64,000 nucleotides of DNA, taken from positions 124,001 through 188,000 of the forward strand of contig NZ_FONV01000015.1 in the NCBI RefSeq assembly GCF_900113015.1, given 5' to 3'. Source of the stretch: Actinoplanes philippinensis (GTDB lineage: Bacteria > Actinomycetota > Actinomycetes > Mycobacteriales > Micromonosporaceae). The position numbers were made by a program, and so were the translations under genes. The notes under the pieces were generated by a model. The model searched no databases and had not been told where the DNA came from. It saw only the letters and a program-made list of their open reading frames with translations. Positions 8,167-16,243 of the stretch are shown here, piece after piece (the first letter of the stretch is position 1; each line of letters begins with the position of its first letter).

Positions 8167-8694
8167 GGGGGCAGCTTGTCACACCGTGGTGAGTGTGCTG
8201 TTCCTCACTTCACCGCTGAACCTGGCCGCCACCTGGGAATGTTCCGTGCTCGCCCGGCGTCACCCGTGCGGGCGAGTGAACTGTGGCCTGGCGTGGCGCA
8301 TTGTGACCGATGGTCCCGTTCGGCCTCCGGACCCGGGATCTTTCGCGAGGGCGTTTGTTTCAGGCTCGTGGGAGCCCGGCCGATGCTGCACATGAACCCC
8401 AGGAGCGCGAAACCCGTACTCCGGGGTGACGAGCATCGCGTAGCCCAGGGTGATGCCCGTCGCTGTGACGATGAGAGGCCGATGGTGTTATGAAGCGCGC
8501 AGAGGGTATCCGATCGTCTGCACGACGATCGCGAAGATGCCGTATTCAGCTTCCGCGCACTGGGCTCTCAGGAAGCACCCAGACATTCGTGACACTTTCG
8601 ATCCACCAGCCGGAATCAGTGCGGCCAGCAATTTGTTGTGTAGATGTGTCAGCAACCGCAATGCACGAGCTGCGGACGTTACGGGAGAGGGCTG
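8167..8694. other. Intergenic region before the sigma factor gene
   Basis: About 530 bp without a convincing gene on either strand; the short reading frames here lack codon bias and ribosome sites. It is less GC-rich than the surroundings near 8580-8660. It contains the perfect inverted repeat described separately at 8511-8531 and a possible minus-ten TGTAGAT near 8636-8645. I infer a long promoter/leader region for the sigma factor. Confidence 0.5.
8511..8531. promoter_or_regulatory. Inverted repeat CGATCGTC-TGCAC-GACGATCG
   Basis: Two perfect 8-bp arms separated by five bases, 164 bp before the sigma factor start codon. The geometry suits a dimeric repressor or activator site. The short loop would also allow a hairpin in RNA. 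No regulator is encoded next to it. Confidence 0.4.
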
Positions 8695-9696
8695 ATGGAC
8701 GCAGGTAATGCCCGTAACAGGGTTAGTGACGGCAATGAGGGGACCGTGGGCAACGTGGAGAAGAACACCGTGATGCGTACCGACCAGGTCGCCGAAGAGC
8801 GCGACCTCGTCGGAGTCTACCTGCACGAGATCTCCCGGACGCCGTTGTTGGACGCCGCACGGGAGGTCGAACTCTCGAAGGCAATCGAGGCGGGCCTCTA
8901 CGCCGAGCACCTGCTCGAGACGGGCGAGGAGCGCCGCGGCGTCAGCCGGGAGGAGCTGGAGCGCCTCGTCACCGAGGGCCAGCGCGCGAAGGACCTGTTC
9001 ATCCGGGCCAACCTTCGGCTGGTCGTCTCCATCGCACGCCGCTACGTCCGGTCCGGCATGCCGATGCTGGACCTCATCCAGGAGGGCAACACCGGCCTGG
9101 TCCGCGCGGTCGAGAAGTTCGACTACGAGCGCGGCTACAAGTTCTCCACCTATGCCACCTGGTGGGTGCGCCAGGCGATCAGCCGGGCCATCGCCCAGCA
9201 GGAGCGCACCGTCCGGCTCCCCGTCCACCTGGTCGAGGACGTCAACCGGATGCGCAACGTGACCCGGCAGCTGGTTCGCGAGCTGGGCGCCGACCCGGAG
9301 CCCGAGCAGATCGCGGCCGCGCTGGGCGTCACCGTCGAGCGGGTCAACGAGCTCACCCGCTGGGCGCAGGACACCGTCTCGCTGGACACCCCGGTCGGCG
9401 ACGACGGCGACACCAACCTCGGTGACCTGGTCGCCGACAGCGACGCCCCGAGCCCCGAGGAGATCGTCCTCAACGCGCTCGAGCGGCAGCGCATCGAGGG
9501 CCTGCTGAACCACCTGGACGACCGGTCGGCCGGCATCATGCGGGCACGTTACGGCCTGGAGGACGGCCGGGAGCACTCGCTGACCGAGGTGGCGTCGCGC
9601 TTCTCGCTGAGCCGGGAGCGGATCCGCCAGCTGGAGATCCAGGCGCTCGGCCGGCTGCGTGAGCTGGCCCGGGCCGAGGGTCTGCAGGCCGCCTGA
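8695..9696 (+). CDS. RNA polymerase sigma-70 factor, group 1/2 (HrdB/SigB-like)
   Basis: Primary-like sigma factor that directs RNA polymerase to promoters. Region 1.2 is VGVYLHEISRTPLLDA, region 2 contains NLRLVVSIARRYV, LDLIQEGNTGLVRAVEKFDY and the promoter-melting YATWWVRQAISRAI, region 3 starts QERTVRLPVHLVEDVNRM, and region 4 ends with SLSRERIRQLEIQALGRLREL. At 333 residues and with a short N-terminus lacking an acidic region 1.1, it looks like a non-essential group 2 factor such as mycobacterial SigB or a streptomycete Hrd protein rather than the housekeeping one. ATG 8695 follows GGGAGAGGG; an upstream frame from 8644 lacks a ribosome site. A strong terminator follows. Confidence 0.92.
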   Translation: MDAGNARNRVSDGNEGTVGNVEKNTVMRTDQVAEERDLVGVYLHEISRTPLLDAAREVELSKAIEAGLYAEHLLETGEERRGVSREELERLVTEGQRAKDLFIRANLRLVVSIARRYVRSGMPMLDLIQEGNTGLVRAVEKFDYERGYKFSTYATWWVRQAISRAIAQQERTVRLPVHLVEDVNRMRNVTRQLVRELGADPEPEQIAAALGVTVERVNELTRWAQDTVSLDTPVGDDGDTNLGDLVADSDAPSPEEIVLNALERQRIEGLLNHLDDRSAGIMRARYGLEDGREHSLTEVASRFSLSRERIRQLEIQALGRLRELARAEGLQAA

Positions 9697-9718
9697 CCGG
9701 CGCCTCACTGAAACGATC

Positions 9719-9753
9719 AAGGCCGGCGTCCCGAGCGGGGGCGCCGGCCTTTT
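9719..9753 (+). terminator. Rho-independent terminator of the sigma gene
   Basis: AAGGCCGGCG pairs perfectly with CGCCGGCCTT, extended inward by CCC/GGG around a short loop, and is followed by TTTT. It lies 22 bp after the sigma factor stop codon. Confidence 0.85.
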
Positions 9754-9782
9754 CGTGTCCTGGCCGGGTCCGGCTGGTGCTT

Positions 9783-9813
9783 CGGGCTGTCCCGACGACG
9801 TCGGGACAGCCCG
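9783..9813 (-). terminator. Hairpin terminator of the NlpC/P60 gene
   Basis: Nearly perfect palindrome with arms CGGGCTGTCCCGACG and its complement around a single central base. It sits 12 bp beyond the stop codon of the leftward hydrolase gene. No T tract follows on the minus strand, as is common in actinomycetes. Confidence 0.7.
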
Positions 9814-9825
9814 GGGAGCCGGCCG

Positions 9826-10788
9826 CTACTTGACCCGGCCGTAGCCGTTCGGGGTCATGATGTCGATCGTTCGATGGAGCACGTCCCGGCCGGCGGTGGG
9901 AGCATCGATGATCTTCCCGCCTCCGACGTAGATCGCCACATGGGCGTTGCTCCGATAGAACACCAGGTCGCCCGGTTGCAGATCACTTCGGCTGATCCGT
10001 GCGGTGGCGCTGTACTGTGCGGCGGCGTTGTGCGGCAACGACTTGCCCGCCGCCGCCCACGCCGCCATCGTCAGACCCGAGCAGTCGTACGAGCCCGGAC
10101 CGGCGTCGCCGTAGCCGTACGGCTTGCCGATCTGGTTGAACGCGAAGGTGACCGCCTTGCCGGCCGAGCCCGGGATGTCCGGGATCTCGCCGGTGTACGA
10201 GCCGCTGTCCTCGGTCGCGCTGCCGTAGGCGGCCTCGCGCATGTCGTACAGCTTCTCCAGGTCGTTCTCGATCTTCTTCTTGCGGTTGATCAGCTCGGTC
10301 GCCTGAGCGGCCTGTTTGTCCTGGGTCACCTTGAGCGCGGCCTTGCGGTCGGCGAAGGTGGCCGTGGTCTGGGTGAAGGTGTCGATGTCCTGCTGGTTGG
10401 ACCGGGTGATCTGGTCGAGCACCGCGAGCCGCTCCAGCAGGGTCGCCGAGTCGCCGCTCACCAGGACCGTCATCGCGCCGGTCCGGCCCTGCATGTAGGT
10501 GGTGGTGGCGATGGTCTGCACCTTGGCGGTGGCCTCGGCGAGCGCCGCCTGGGCCGGTTTGAGGGAGGACTCCAGCTTCGCCGCCTCGGCCTTGGTGGCC
10601 TTCGCGTCGAGGCGAAGCTTGTTGTACTGCTCGGTGACGTCCTCGAGCTTCTCCGAGGCGGCGTCGATCTTCTTCTTGATCTCACTCGCGGACGGCGCCG
10701 CATGGGCTGCCGTCGCTCCCGACGTCGTGATCGCGAACGCCGTCAGCGCGACCACGAGCGCCCGGAACCGGGTACGGGGGTGTGGCAC
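9826..10788 (-). CDS. Secreted NlpC/P60 peptidoglycan hydrolase (RipA-like)
   Basis: Exported endopeptidase that cuts peptide stems of peptidoglycan. A signal peptide (basic MPHPRTRFR, hydrophobic LVVALTAFAITTSG, cut after AHA) precedes a long coiled coil at residues 35-190, rich in Lys, Glu and Ala, and a C-terminal NlpC/P60 domain. The catalytic Cys is in YDCSGLTMAAW, the His in NAHVAIYVGGGKIIDAP. The layout coiled coil plus NlpC/P60 is that of RipA, RpfA-linked and SwlA-type enzymes, where the coil restrains activity or binds FtsEX-like partners. Start is GTG. The long leader with a candidate c-di-AMP riboswitch and a consensus promoter suggests control by cell-wall/osmotic signalling. Confidence 0.92.
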   Translation of the reverse strand: MPHPRTRFRALVVALTAFAITTSGATAAHAAPSASEIKKKIDAASEKLEDVTEQYNKLRLDAKATKAEAAKLESSLKPAQAALAEATAKVQTIATTTYMQGRTGAMTVLVSGDSATLLERLAVLDQITRSNQQDIDTFTQTTATFADRKAALKVTQDKQAAQATELINRKKKIENDLEKLYDMREAAYGSATEDSGSYTGEIPDIPGSAGKAVTFAFNQIGKPYGYGDAGPGSYDCSGLTMAAWAAAGKSLPHNAAAQYSATARISRSDLQPGDLVFYRSNAHVAIYVGGGKIIDAPTAGRDVLHRTIDIMTPNGYGRVK

Positions 10789-10794
10789 TGGTCA

Positions 10795-10985
10795 GGGGCC
10801 TTTCTTCCGCTTGGCCGCCTACCGGGTCGGCGGGACCGTCGGGCTGGAAGAGAGACCCTGTCCGCGTGTGTATCCGGTCCGGTTGCGGCGGCCGGCGGTC
10901 CTGGGGGTGGACGCCGGATCGCCGCGTGTCATTCGGCGGCGTTGGCCGGCGCCACCCGAGGGTTTGTGGCTGCGGACCGGACCAA
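10795..10985 (-). ncRNA. Candidate ydaO/yuaA c-di-AMP riboswitch
   Basis: The leader of the NlpC/P60 gene is about 200 nt and strongly structured. Its 3' part, read on the minus strand, has AGGGTCTCTCTTCC, then CAGCCCGACGGTCCC and GACCCGGTAGGCGG, which resembles the conserved end of the ydaO motif (CCGAACCCGACAGCTAACC...GTAGGC). In actinobacteria this riboswitch class is known to precede genes for wall hydrolases of exactly this type. I could not match the 5' half confidently, so this rests on the 3' motif, the leader length and the gene context. Confidence 0.5.
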
Positions 10986-10992
10986 CCGCATT

Positions 10993-11020
10993 AACCTATC
11001 GACGGAAGAAAAGAAATCAA
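10993..11020 (-). promoter_or_regulatory. Sigma-70 promoter TTGATT-N16-TAGGTT
   Basis: On the minus strand TTGATT (11020-11015) and TAGGTT (10998-10993) are 16 bases apart, just ahead of the structured leader. The flanks are unusually A/T-rich. The transcript would start near 10986, giving a leader of about 200 nt for the NlpC/P60 gene. Confidence 0.65.
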
Positions 11021-11125
11021 GGCCTGGCCGAGTGATTTTCACCAATGGCCGGACTTGCGAGAATAGTCCCGATAACGGGCTGTTATTCGGTCGCCGCTGA
11101 GCGTTATCCCGAAGCGGCGAACGGA

Positions 11126-11443
11126 CTATTCGACCAGTGCCGGGGCGGCCTCGGGAACCCAGTGCCGGCTCACGTGGCGCTCGGCCCAGAACGACAGGAA
11201 CGGAATCGTGCCGGCCAGCATGACCAGCAGCATCCGCTTGAACGGCCACGGCACGCGCCGGGACAGGTCGAAGGTCGCGGCCAGATAGAACATGTAGAGG
11301 AAACCGTGCAACTGGCCCACCGTCTCGACCACCGTCGGGTCGTCGGCCGGGCCGTATTTCAGCACCATGCCGACGGTGAGGGCGAGCAGGCACACGCCGA
11401 CGATCCAGGCGATGATCCGGTAACGGGTGAGGGCTCCCTGCAC
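11126..11443 (-). CDS. DUF3817 integral membrane protein
   Basis: Three-helix membrane protein of 105 residues. The family signatures are visible: the first helix IIAWIVGVCLLALTVGM, the second carrying GQLHGFLYMFYLAATFDL, and AGTIPFLSFWAERHV near the end. DUF3817 proteins are widespread in actinobacteria and have no proven role; some are annotated as YdzA-like. GTG start follows AAGGAG at a good distance. The preceding gene on the same strand, also a membrane protein, ends 18 bp upstream, so the two are probably co-transcribed. Confidence 0.85.
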   Translation of the reverse strand: MQGALTRYRIIAWIVGVCLLALTVGMVLKYGPADDPTVVETVGQLHGFLYMFYLAATFDLSRRVPWPFKRMLLVMLAGTIPFLSFWAERHVSRHWVPEAAPALVE

Positions 11444-11461
11444 GGCGGGTGACTCCTTGAC

Positions 11462-11890
11462 TTATGTGGTGATGCGGCCGGGGTAGTCGGACGGGCGCGC
11501 ACCGGGATGGGCGGCGAGCCAGGCCAGATAGTCGTTGTAGGCGTCGAGCTCCGGATCGGGGGCATCGCCGGTGGCCTGCCCGACCGCGACCCGGACCGGG
11601 CGGCCCAGCGTGACCGGCGCGCCGCGGCCGGCGGGCGCCGGCGGGGCGGGCGGCTCGGGGGCGGTCACCGGCTCACCCGCGGCCTTGCGGCGGGCCAGCT
11701 GGACCTCACGCCACCAGATGAAGACGACGAAGCCACCGAACACCGGCCACTGGAACATGTAGCCCCAGCTGATCGCGTTGCCGTCGGCCGCACGACTGTA
11801 CTGCCACCAGCCCAGGACCAGGCACCCGACGGCCAGCACGAGCGCCAGGAGATGACGGGCCACCCACGCCGGAGACCACAGCCCTTTCAT
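11462..11890 (-). CDS. Two-TM conserved membrane protein, unknown function
   Basis: A 142-residue protein starting [17 protein letters not shown]. Helix 1 ([21 protein letters not shown]) and helix 2 ([20 protein letters not shown]) are followed by a cytoplasmic tail with a Pro-rich linker and a C-terminal segment [20 protein letters not shown]. The helix-1 end WWQYSRA recalls SURF1-type N-termini but nothing else does. I do not recognise a function; similar actinobacterial proteins exist by my recollection. The start at 11890 is chosen because the frame upstream lacks codon bias and overlaps the divergent gene. It precedes DUF3817 by 18 bp. Confidence 0.7.
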   Translation of the reverse strand: MKGLWSPAWVARHLLALVLAVGCLVLGWWQYSRAADGNAISWGYMFQWPVFGGFVVFIWWREVQLARRKAAGEPVTAPEPPAPPAPAGRGAPVTLGRPVRVAVGQATGDAPDPELDAYNDYLAWLAAHPGARPSDYPGRITT

Positions 11891-11980
11891 ACCCCCGAGA
11901 CTACCGGCGGGTTTGGCGGGTGCCTCCCCGGGCAACCCGTGCAGGCGAGGGAAGCCGACACCAGCGGGAGGCGGACGACG

Positions 11981-12229
11981 ATGAACGCGCGGAACGACGA
12001 GGGCGCCGCGGTGATCTTCGACACCGGCATCGACCCGGCCGGGCTGGCCGACGACGACCTCTTCCGGGAGTTGTCGAGCCTCTACCGGACCCGTCTCGAC
12101 GCCCTGCGGCACGGCCCCGACGCGGCGCTGGAGAACCACTTCAAGCGGACCGCCGAGCTGGAGACCGAGTACATGGCGCGCTTCCCGGGCCGTGAGGTCG
12201 ACCCGGACCGGCTCACCCGGGACTTCTGA
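11981..12229 (+). CDS. DUF6158 family protein (82 aa)
   Basis: Small soluble, highly charged protein: an acidic start, the core [19 protein letters not shown], then [26 protein letters not shown]. The pattern of two amphipathic helices followed by P-x-REVDP matches the actinobacterial DUF6158 family, whose role is unknown. GGGAGG stands nine bases before ATG 11981, which selects this start over longer frames. Its stop codon shares a base with the ATG of the DUF1360 gene (TGATG), so the two are translated together. Confidence 0.75.
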   Translation: MNARNDEGAAVIFDTGIDPAGLADDDLFRELSSLYRTRLDALRHGPDAALENHFKRTAELETEYMARFPGREVDPDRLTRDF

Positions 12230-12738
12230 TGACCGTCCTGTCGCGGCTGGCCCGGGCGTACGCGCCGCACGAGCACCGGCCGCTCGACGGCTACCTGGCC
12301 GCGATCGGCGCGTTCGGGGCGATGGCCGGCGCGCTCGCCGCGGCGGTGCGGCTCAGCGGGCGCCCGCTGCCGGAGCGCCCGTCGATGGCCGACGTGGCGC
12401 TGCTGTCGATCGCCACCCACAAGCTGAGCCGGCTGGTCGCCAAGGACGCGGTCACCAGCCCGCTGCGCGCCCCGTTCACCCGGTACGCCGAGCCGGCCGG
12501 GGCGGCGGAACTCAACGAGGAGGTCCGGGACGGTGGCAGCAGCGTCCGGCACGGCATCGGCGAGCTGATCACCTGCCCGTTCTGCCTGGCCGTCTGGGTG
12601 TCGACCGGGCTCACCGGCGGGCTGGTGCTGGCGCCCCGGCTGACCCGGCTGGCCGCCACCGCGCTGACCGCCACGGCCGTCTCCGACTTCCTGCAGATGG
12701 GGTACTCGATCGCCAAGGAGAAGGCGGAGCGGGTCTGA
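12229..12738 (+). CDS. DUF1360 membrane protein
   Basis: Membrane protein of 169 residues. DUF1360 hallmarks are [25 protein letters not shown] and [12 protein letters not shown], with hydrophobic helices at residues 24-42, 115-135 and 140-155. In Bacillus a member is annotated as a sporulation or spore-coat linked protein (YjqA/CotJ-like context), but the function in actinomycetes is unknown. The CPFC pair could bind metal or form a disulfide. It begins on the last base of the DUF6158 stop codon and is convergent with a small gene nine bases downstream. Confidence 0.85.
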   Translation: MTVLSRLARAYAPHEHRPLDGYLAAIGAFGAMAGALAAAVRLSGRPLPERPSMADVALLSIATHKLSRLVAKDAVTSPLRAPFTRYAEPAGAAELNEEVRDGGSSVRHGIGELITCPFCLAVWVSTGLTGGLVLAPRLTRLAATALTATAVSDFLQMGYSIAKEKAERV

Positions 12739-12747
12739 CGCGGGCGG

Positions 12748-12948
12748 TCAGGGGCGCAGGGCCCGCAACGCCTCGGCCGCCTCGTCCTGCGCGTACTCGC
12801 CCTCGGGCAGGGCGTCGATGCGGGTCAGCGCGGCTGCCGGAAGATCCGCGGCGATCGCCCGGCGCTGCAGGTCTCCGCTGGTCAGGCGCTCCTGGGCGTC
12901 GTAGGCGGCGTCCAGGAAGGAGTCCAGCTCACGGATGTCGTCGGTCAC
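12748..12948 (-). CDS. Small acidic protein, DUF2795-like
   Basis: About 66 residues: an acidic N-terminus VTDDIRELDSFLDAAYDAQ, then LTSGDLQRRAIAADLPAAALTRIDALPEGEYAQDEAAEALRAL. The second half resembles the helical DUF2795 repeat, in which a ...LxALPxxxY... turn is conserved. Soluble, probably cytoplasmic; no known function. The start is uncertain: GTG 12948 fits the size of the family, while a frame from 13005 adds 19 residues without bias. Codon use is coding-like. Confidence 0.55.
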   Translation of the reverse strand: MTDDIRELDSFLDAAYDAQERLTSGDLQRRAIAADLPAAALTRIDALPEGEYAQDEAAEALRALRP

Positions 12949-13311
12949 GGCGGGTGGTCTACCCGCAGGCGTTCCCGTCAAACCCGGGGGTGTAATCCAG
13001 GTCACAGCTGCTCATGGAATCACCGGGCGGTGCCGACGGTTGTGAACGGATGCCGGTGTGCCCAGTGTCCCCGGGCCTCACCCAACGCCTGCACGGACTA
13101 CCGTTCGGCTGGAGCCGTGTTGAGCCACTCGCCGCGAGGCGACCTGCACACCGGCGTTCGCGCCGCCTCCCGGGCAACCGGGGGGCGGCGCAAAATTCTT
13201 TCCGGCCTCTCCGGCGCCGCAGATCGGACGAGACGGTTTAATGCCGCAACACTCCCCGATCGAGGCACCTGAGCGTGCGCGATTCCGGATAGACGTGGCA
13301 ATATCCGTCGG

Positions 13312-14124
13312 GTGTCTGCCCCGAAACGTCGTGTCCCGGCCGCGCAGCGTGGCGCCCGGCTGGCCCGGCGCACCCCCGAAAACGGCACGTCATCGCTCAG
13401 CTCACCGCGCCGGGGCGCCCGGCACACGGCTCCCGCCGCTGCCGTCCCCGGCCCGCACCCGGTGGAGCTCGCCGGGCTGCTCCACGAGGTGACCGTCCGC
13501 CTGCTCACCGCGGACTCCCTCCACCAGGCTCTCGACCGGCTCGCCGCTTTCGCGACGGCCACCCTGCCGGGCGTCGTCCGCTGCTCGGTCACCCTGATCG
13601 GCGAGGGCGGGCCCCTCACGGCGGCCGCGTCCGGGCCGGCCGGTGAGACGTTCGACCGGTTGCAGTACGCCGGGAGCACCGGCCCCGCGATGGAGGCGGC
13701 CCGCACCCGCTCGGTGGTGACCGCCGGCGACCTGCCCGCCGACGAGCGGTGGCCGGAACTGGCCGGCGCCGCCCGGGCCGACGGGCTGCGGGCGGTCGCC
13801 GCGATCCCGCTGGACGTGCGGCGCACCGCGGTCGGGGCGGTCAGCATCTACCCCGACCGGGCCGGCGAGGTGGACCCGGAGGTCCTGGTGACCGCGATGG
13901 CTCTGGCCGGCCAGGCCGAGGTGCTGCTGGGGGAGCTGCACCGGCGTGAGGCGCTGACCGAGGGCGCCGAGGTCGACCGGGCGGTCGGCGTGATCATCGC
14001 CCAGCGGGGCTGCGGGGTCCAGGAGGCCTACGCGATCCTCCAGGAGAGCGCCCAGCGGCTCGGCCTGGACCGGGGGACCGTCGCCACCCGCCTGGTGGCC
14101 GCAGCCGCCCGTAACAGCTCCTGA
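13312..14124 (+). CDS. GAF and ANTAR domain regulator
   Basis: RNA-binding antitermination-type regulator. Residues 1-55 are basic and look disordered. A GAF sensor domain spans about 60-195 (LLHEVTVRLLTADSLHQALDRL through LAGQAEVLLGEL), and an ANTAR domain fills the rest: RAVGVIIAQRGCGVQEAYAI, ending LVAAAARNSS. In this family the GAF part senses a ligand or redox state and ANTAR grips a pair of hairpins in nascent RNA. The start GTG 13312 lacks a good ribosome site, and a shorter start near 13462 is possible. A bidirectional terminator follows. About 300 bp upstream contain no other gene. Confidence 0.85.
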   Translation: MSAPKRRVPAAQRGARLARRTPENGTSSLSSPRRGARHTAPAAAVPGPHPVELAGLLHEVTVRLLTADSLHQALDRLAAFATATLPGVVRCSVTLIGEGGPLTAAASGPAGETFDRLQYAGSTGPAMEAARTRSVVTAGDLPADERWPELAGAARADGLRAVAAIPLDVRRTAVGAVSIYPDRAGEVDPEVLVTAMALAGQAEVLLGELHRREALTEGAEVDRAVGVIIAQRGCGVQEAYAILQESAQRLGLDRGTVATRLVAAAARNSS

Positions 14125-14149
14125 GACGGCCGCACGGCTCCGGAGACGA

Positions 14150-14186
14150 CCGAGGGTGTGTCCCCGTCACGGGAACACACCCTCGG
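14150..14186. terminator. Bidirectional terminator hairpin
   Basis: CCGAGGGTGTGTCCCCG pairs with CGGGAACACACCCTCGG (17 bp, one C-A mismatch) around a three-base loop. It sits between the convergent GAF-ANTAR and MhuD genes, 25 bp after one stop codon and 5 bp from the other, so it can serve both. Confidence 0.75.
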
Positions 14187-14191
14187 CGGCG

Positions 14192-14500
14192 TCAACCGGC
14201 TTTCTGCACCGACTGGACGACCTCGAACTCCAGGAGGCTGGCGCCGGAGGCCACGGGCTTGGCCCGCTCACCGGCGTGGGCCTCCTTGGCGCCGCCGTTC
14301 GCCCAGTTCTGAAAATCCTCCTCGGACTCCCAGCGCGTGTAGACGAAGTAGCGGGTGTCGCCGGCGACCGGGCGCAGCAGCTCGAAGCCGAGGAAACCGG
14401 GTGAGCTCTCCACGGCGCCGTGCCGGGCCGCGAACCGCTTCTCCAGCTCGGGACCGGCGCCCTCGGGGACCTCAATCGCGTTGATCTTCACAACAGCCAT
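14192..14500 (-). CDS. mhuD: MhuD-type haem-degrading monooxygenase
   Basis: Antibiotic-biosynthesis-monooxygenase fold enzyme of the IsdG/MhuD class that opens haem and frees iron. The N-terminus VVKINAIEVPEGAGPELEKR and SPGFLGFELLRPV are nearly those of mycobacterial MhuD, and the three residues shown to matter there keep their numbers: Asn7, Trp66 and His75 (KEAHAGERA). The C-terminal SLLEFEVVQSV closes the ferredoxin-like fold. Length 102 is normal. No ribosome site is visible; TAGCGT six bases before ATG suggests a leaderless mRNA. Such enzymes work in the cytoplasm on imported or endogenous haem. Confidence 0.92.
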   Translation of the reverse strand: MAVVKINAIEVPEGAGPELEKRFAARHGAVESSPGFLGFELLRPVAGDTRYFVYTRWESEEDFQNWANGGAKEAHAGERAKPVASGASLLEFEVVQSVQKAG

Positions 14501-14590
14501 GCGGTCACGCTACTGCGCGTTCCTGGGAAGGGGACGCGACGACACCGGGGGCACGGACGGTGCGCTTCGCCCGTACCCCCGCGAAATGAT

Positions 14591-16243
14591 CTAAGCGGGA
14601 GCCTCGCTGCCCTCCTTGACCGCCGCCTCCTCGGCCCTGGCCTGCTGGGCCGAGCGTTGCGAGAGCGGGATCTCGGGCAGGAAGAAGACCACGATCAGGC
14701 CGAGGATCATCACGAAGAACGCGATCAGGTAGACCACGTGCACGCTGTCGGCGAAGCCGACCTTGAACGGGTGCGAGATCGGGTCGGCCAGCCTGCTCAG
14801 GAACGACGTGTCGCTGAGGCCGGCGCCGCTCATCGCGACCTTCAAGGTCTCGGCCTGTGACGGGTCGGCCGCGATCGCCTGCTGGAACTCAGCGGTCGGC
14901 TGTGCCGCGGTGTACGCCTTCTCGATGTTGCCGGGCAGCACGTTGAACAGCACCGACAGGAAGACCGCGGTGCCGAGGGTGCCGCCCATCGACCGGAAGA
15001 ACGTGACCGCGCCGGTCGCCGTGCCGATCTCGCGGGGCGACACCGCATTTTGCACGGCGGTGATCATCGGCTGCATGTTGCTGCCCAGGCCGAGGCCCAT
15101 CAGCACCATGACCAGCATGGTCCGCCAGAGCGGGGTGTCCGCGCCGACCAGCGAGAACAGGTACAGCGAGATGACCATGAAGACGCTGCCGACGATCGGG
15201 AAGATCCGGTAGCGGCCGGTCCGGGAGATCAGCTGGCCGGAGATGATCGAGCCGGTCATGATGCCGACGACGAACGGGATCATCTGCAGGCCGGCCAGGG
15301 TCGCCGAGGAGCCCTTCACGATCTGCAGGTACAGCGGGACGGTCATCAGGCCGCCGAACATGGCCATGCCCAGGATGGTGCTGGCGGTGACGCCGACCGC
15401 GACGGTGCGCTTGCCGAGCAGGGCCAGCGGCAGCAGCGCCTCGTCCTTGTAGGCGCGCTCGGCCAGCACGAAGCCGATCAGGCCGATCCCGCCGATCACG
15501 TAGCAGGCGATCGAGCGGCCGGAGCCCCAGCCCCACTCGCGGCCCTGCTCGGCGACGGTCAGCAGCGGCACCAGAGCGAGGATCAGGGTGAGCGCGCCCG
15601 GCCAGTCGATGCGGTGGTCGACCCGGTGGTGCGGCAGGTGCAGGACCCTGGCGACCACGGCCATCGCGGCCAGGCCGATCGGCACGTTGAGGTAGAACAC
15701 CCAGCGCCAGCCGTCGGTGCCGAGGAGCGTGTCGGCGCCGGCGAAGAAGCCGCCCAGGATCGGGCCGAGAACACTCGCGGTGCCGAAGACGGCCAGGAAG
15801 AAGCCCTGGTACTTGGCGCGCTCGCGGGGCGGGACGATGTCGCCGATGATCGCCAGCGCCAGCGACATCAGGCCGCCGGCGCCGAGGCCCTGGATGGCCC
15901 GGAAGGCGGCCAGCTGCCACATGTTCTCGGAGAGGCCGCAGAGGAACGAGCCGACGATGAAGATGCCGATCGCCAGCAGGAAGAACGGGCGGCGGCCGTA
16001 GATGTCGGACAACTTGCCGTACAGCGGGGTGGAGATCGTCGAGGTGATCAGGAAGGCCGTGGTGGCCCAGGCCTGCAGGTCGAAGCCCTGCAGGTCGTCG
16101 GCGATGGTCCGGGTCGCGGTGGCCATGATCGTCTGATCCAGCGCCGCGAGGAACATGCCCATCATCAGGCCGCCGAGGATCGTCAGGATCTGGCGGTGGG
16201 TGAATTCCACCGGCGCGGGCGCCGGTGGGGCTGGGTGGCTCAC
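14591..16243 (-). CDS. DHA2 family multidrug exporter (MFS, 14 TM)
   Basis: Proton-driven drug efflux pump of the EmrB/QacA type, 550 residues. Family motifs are in place: FLAALDQTIMATATRTI in helix 1, KLSDIYGRRPFF in the 2-3 loop, and FGTASVLGPILGGFFAG (motif C of antiporters) in helix 5. Helices continue to a charged C-terminus. The GTG start overlaps the stop of the MarR gene by four bases (GTGA), so the pump and its presumed repressor are one operon. That arrangement predicts induction by the exported compound. The C-terminal loop of about 60 residues before the last helix is larger than in EmrB. Confidence 0.92.
   Translation of the reverse strand: MSHPAPPAPAPVEFTHRQILTILGGLMMGMFLAALDQTIMATATRTIADDLQGFDLQAWATTAFLITSTISTPLYGKLSDIYGRRPFFLLAIGIFIVGSFLCGLSENMWQLAAFRAIQGLGAGGLMSLALAIIGDIVPPRERAKYQGFFLAVFGTASVLGPILGGFFAGADTLLGTDGWRWVFYLNVPIGLAAMAVVARVLHLPHHRVDHRIDWPGALTLILALVPLLTVAEQGREWGWGSGRSIACYVIGGIGLIGFVLAERAYKDEALLPLALLGKRTVAVGVTASTILGMAMFGGLMTVPLYLQIVKGSSATLAGLQMIPFVVGIMTGSIISGQLISRTGRYRIFPIVGSVFMVISLYLFSLVGADTPLWRTMLVMVLMGLGLGSNMQPMITAVQNAVSPREIGTATGAVTFFRSMGGTLGTAVFLSVLFNVLPGNIEKAYTAAQPTAEFQQAIAADPSQAETLKVAMSGAGLSDTSFLSRLADPISHPFKVGFADSVHVVYLIAFFVMILGLIVVFFLPEIPLSQRSAQQARAEEAAVKEGSEAPA

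Noticed and set aside
14547-14590. Possible terminator after the DHA2 exporter
   Set aside because: GGGGGTACGG and its partner give only an interrupted stem with a long loop; not convincing.
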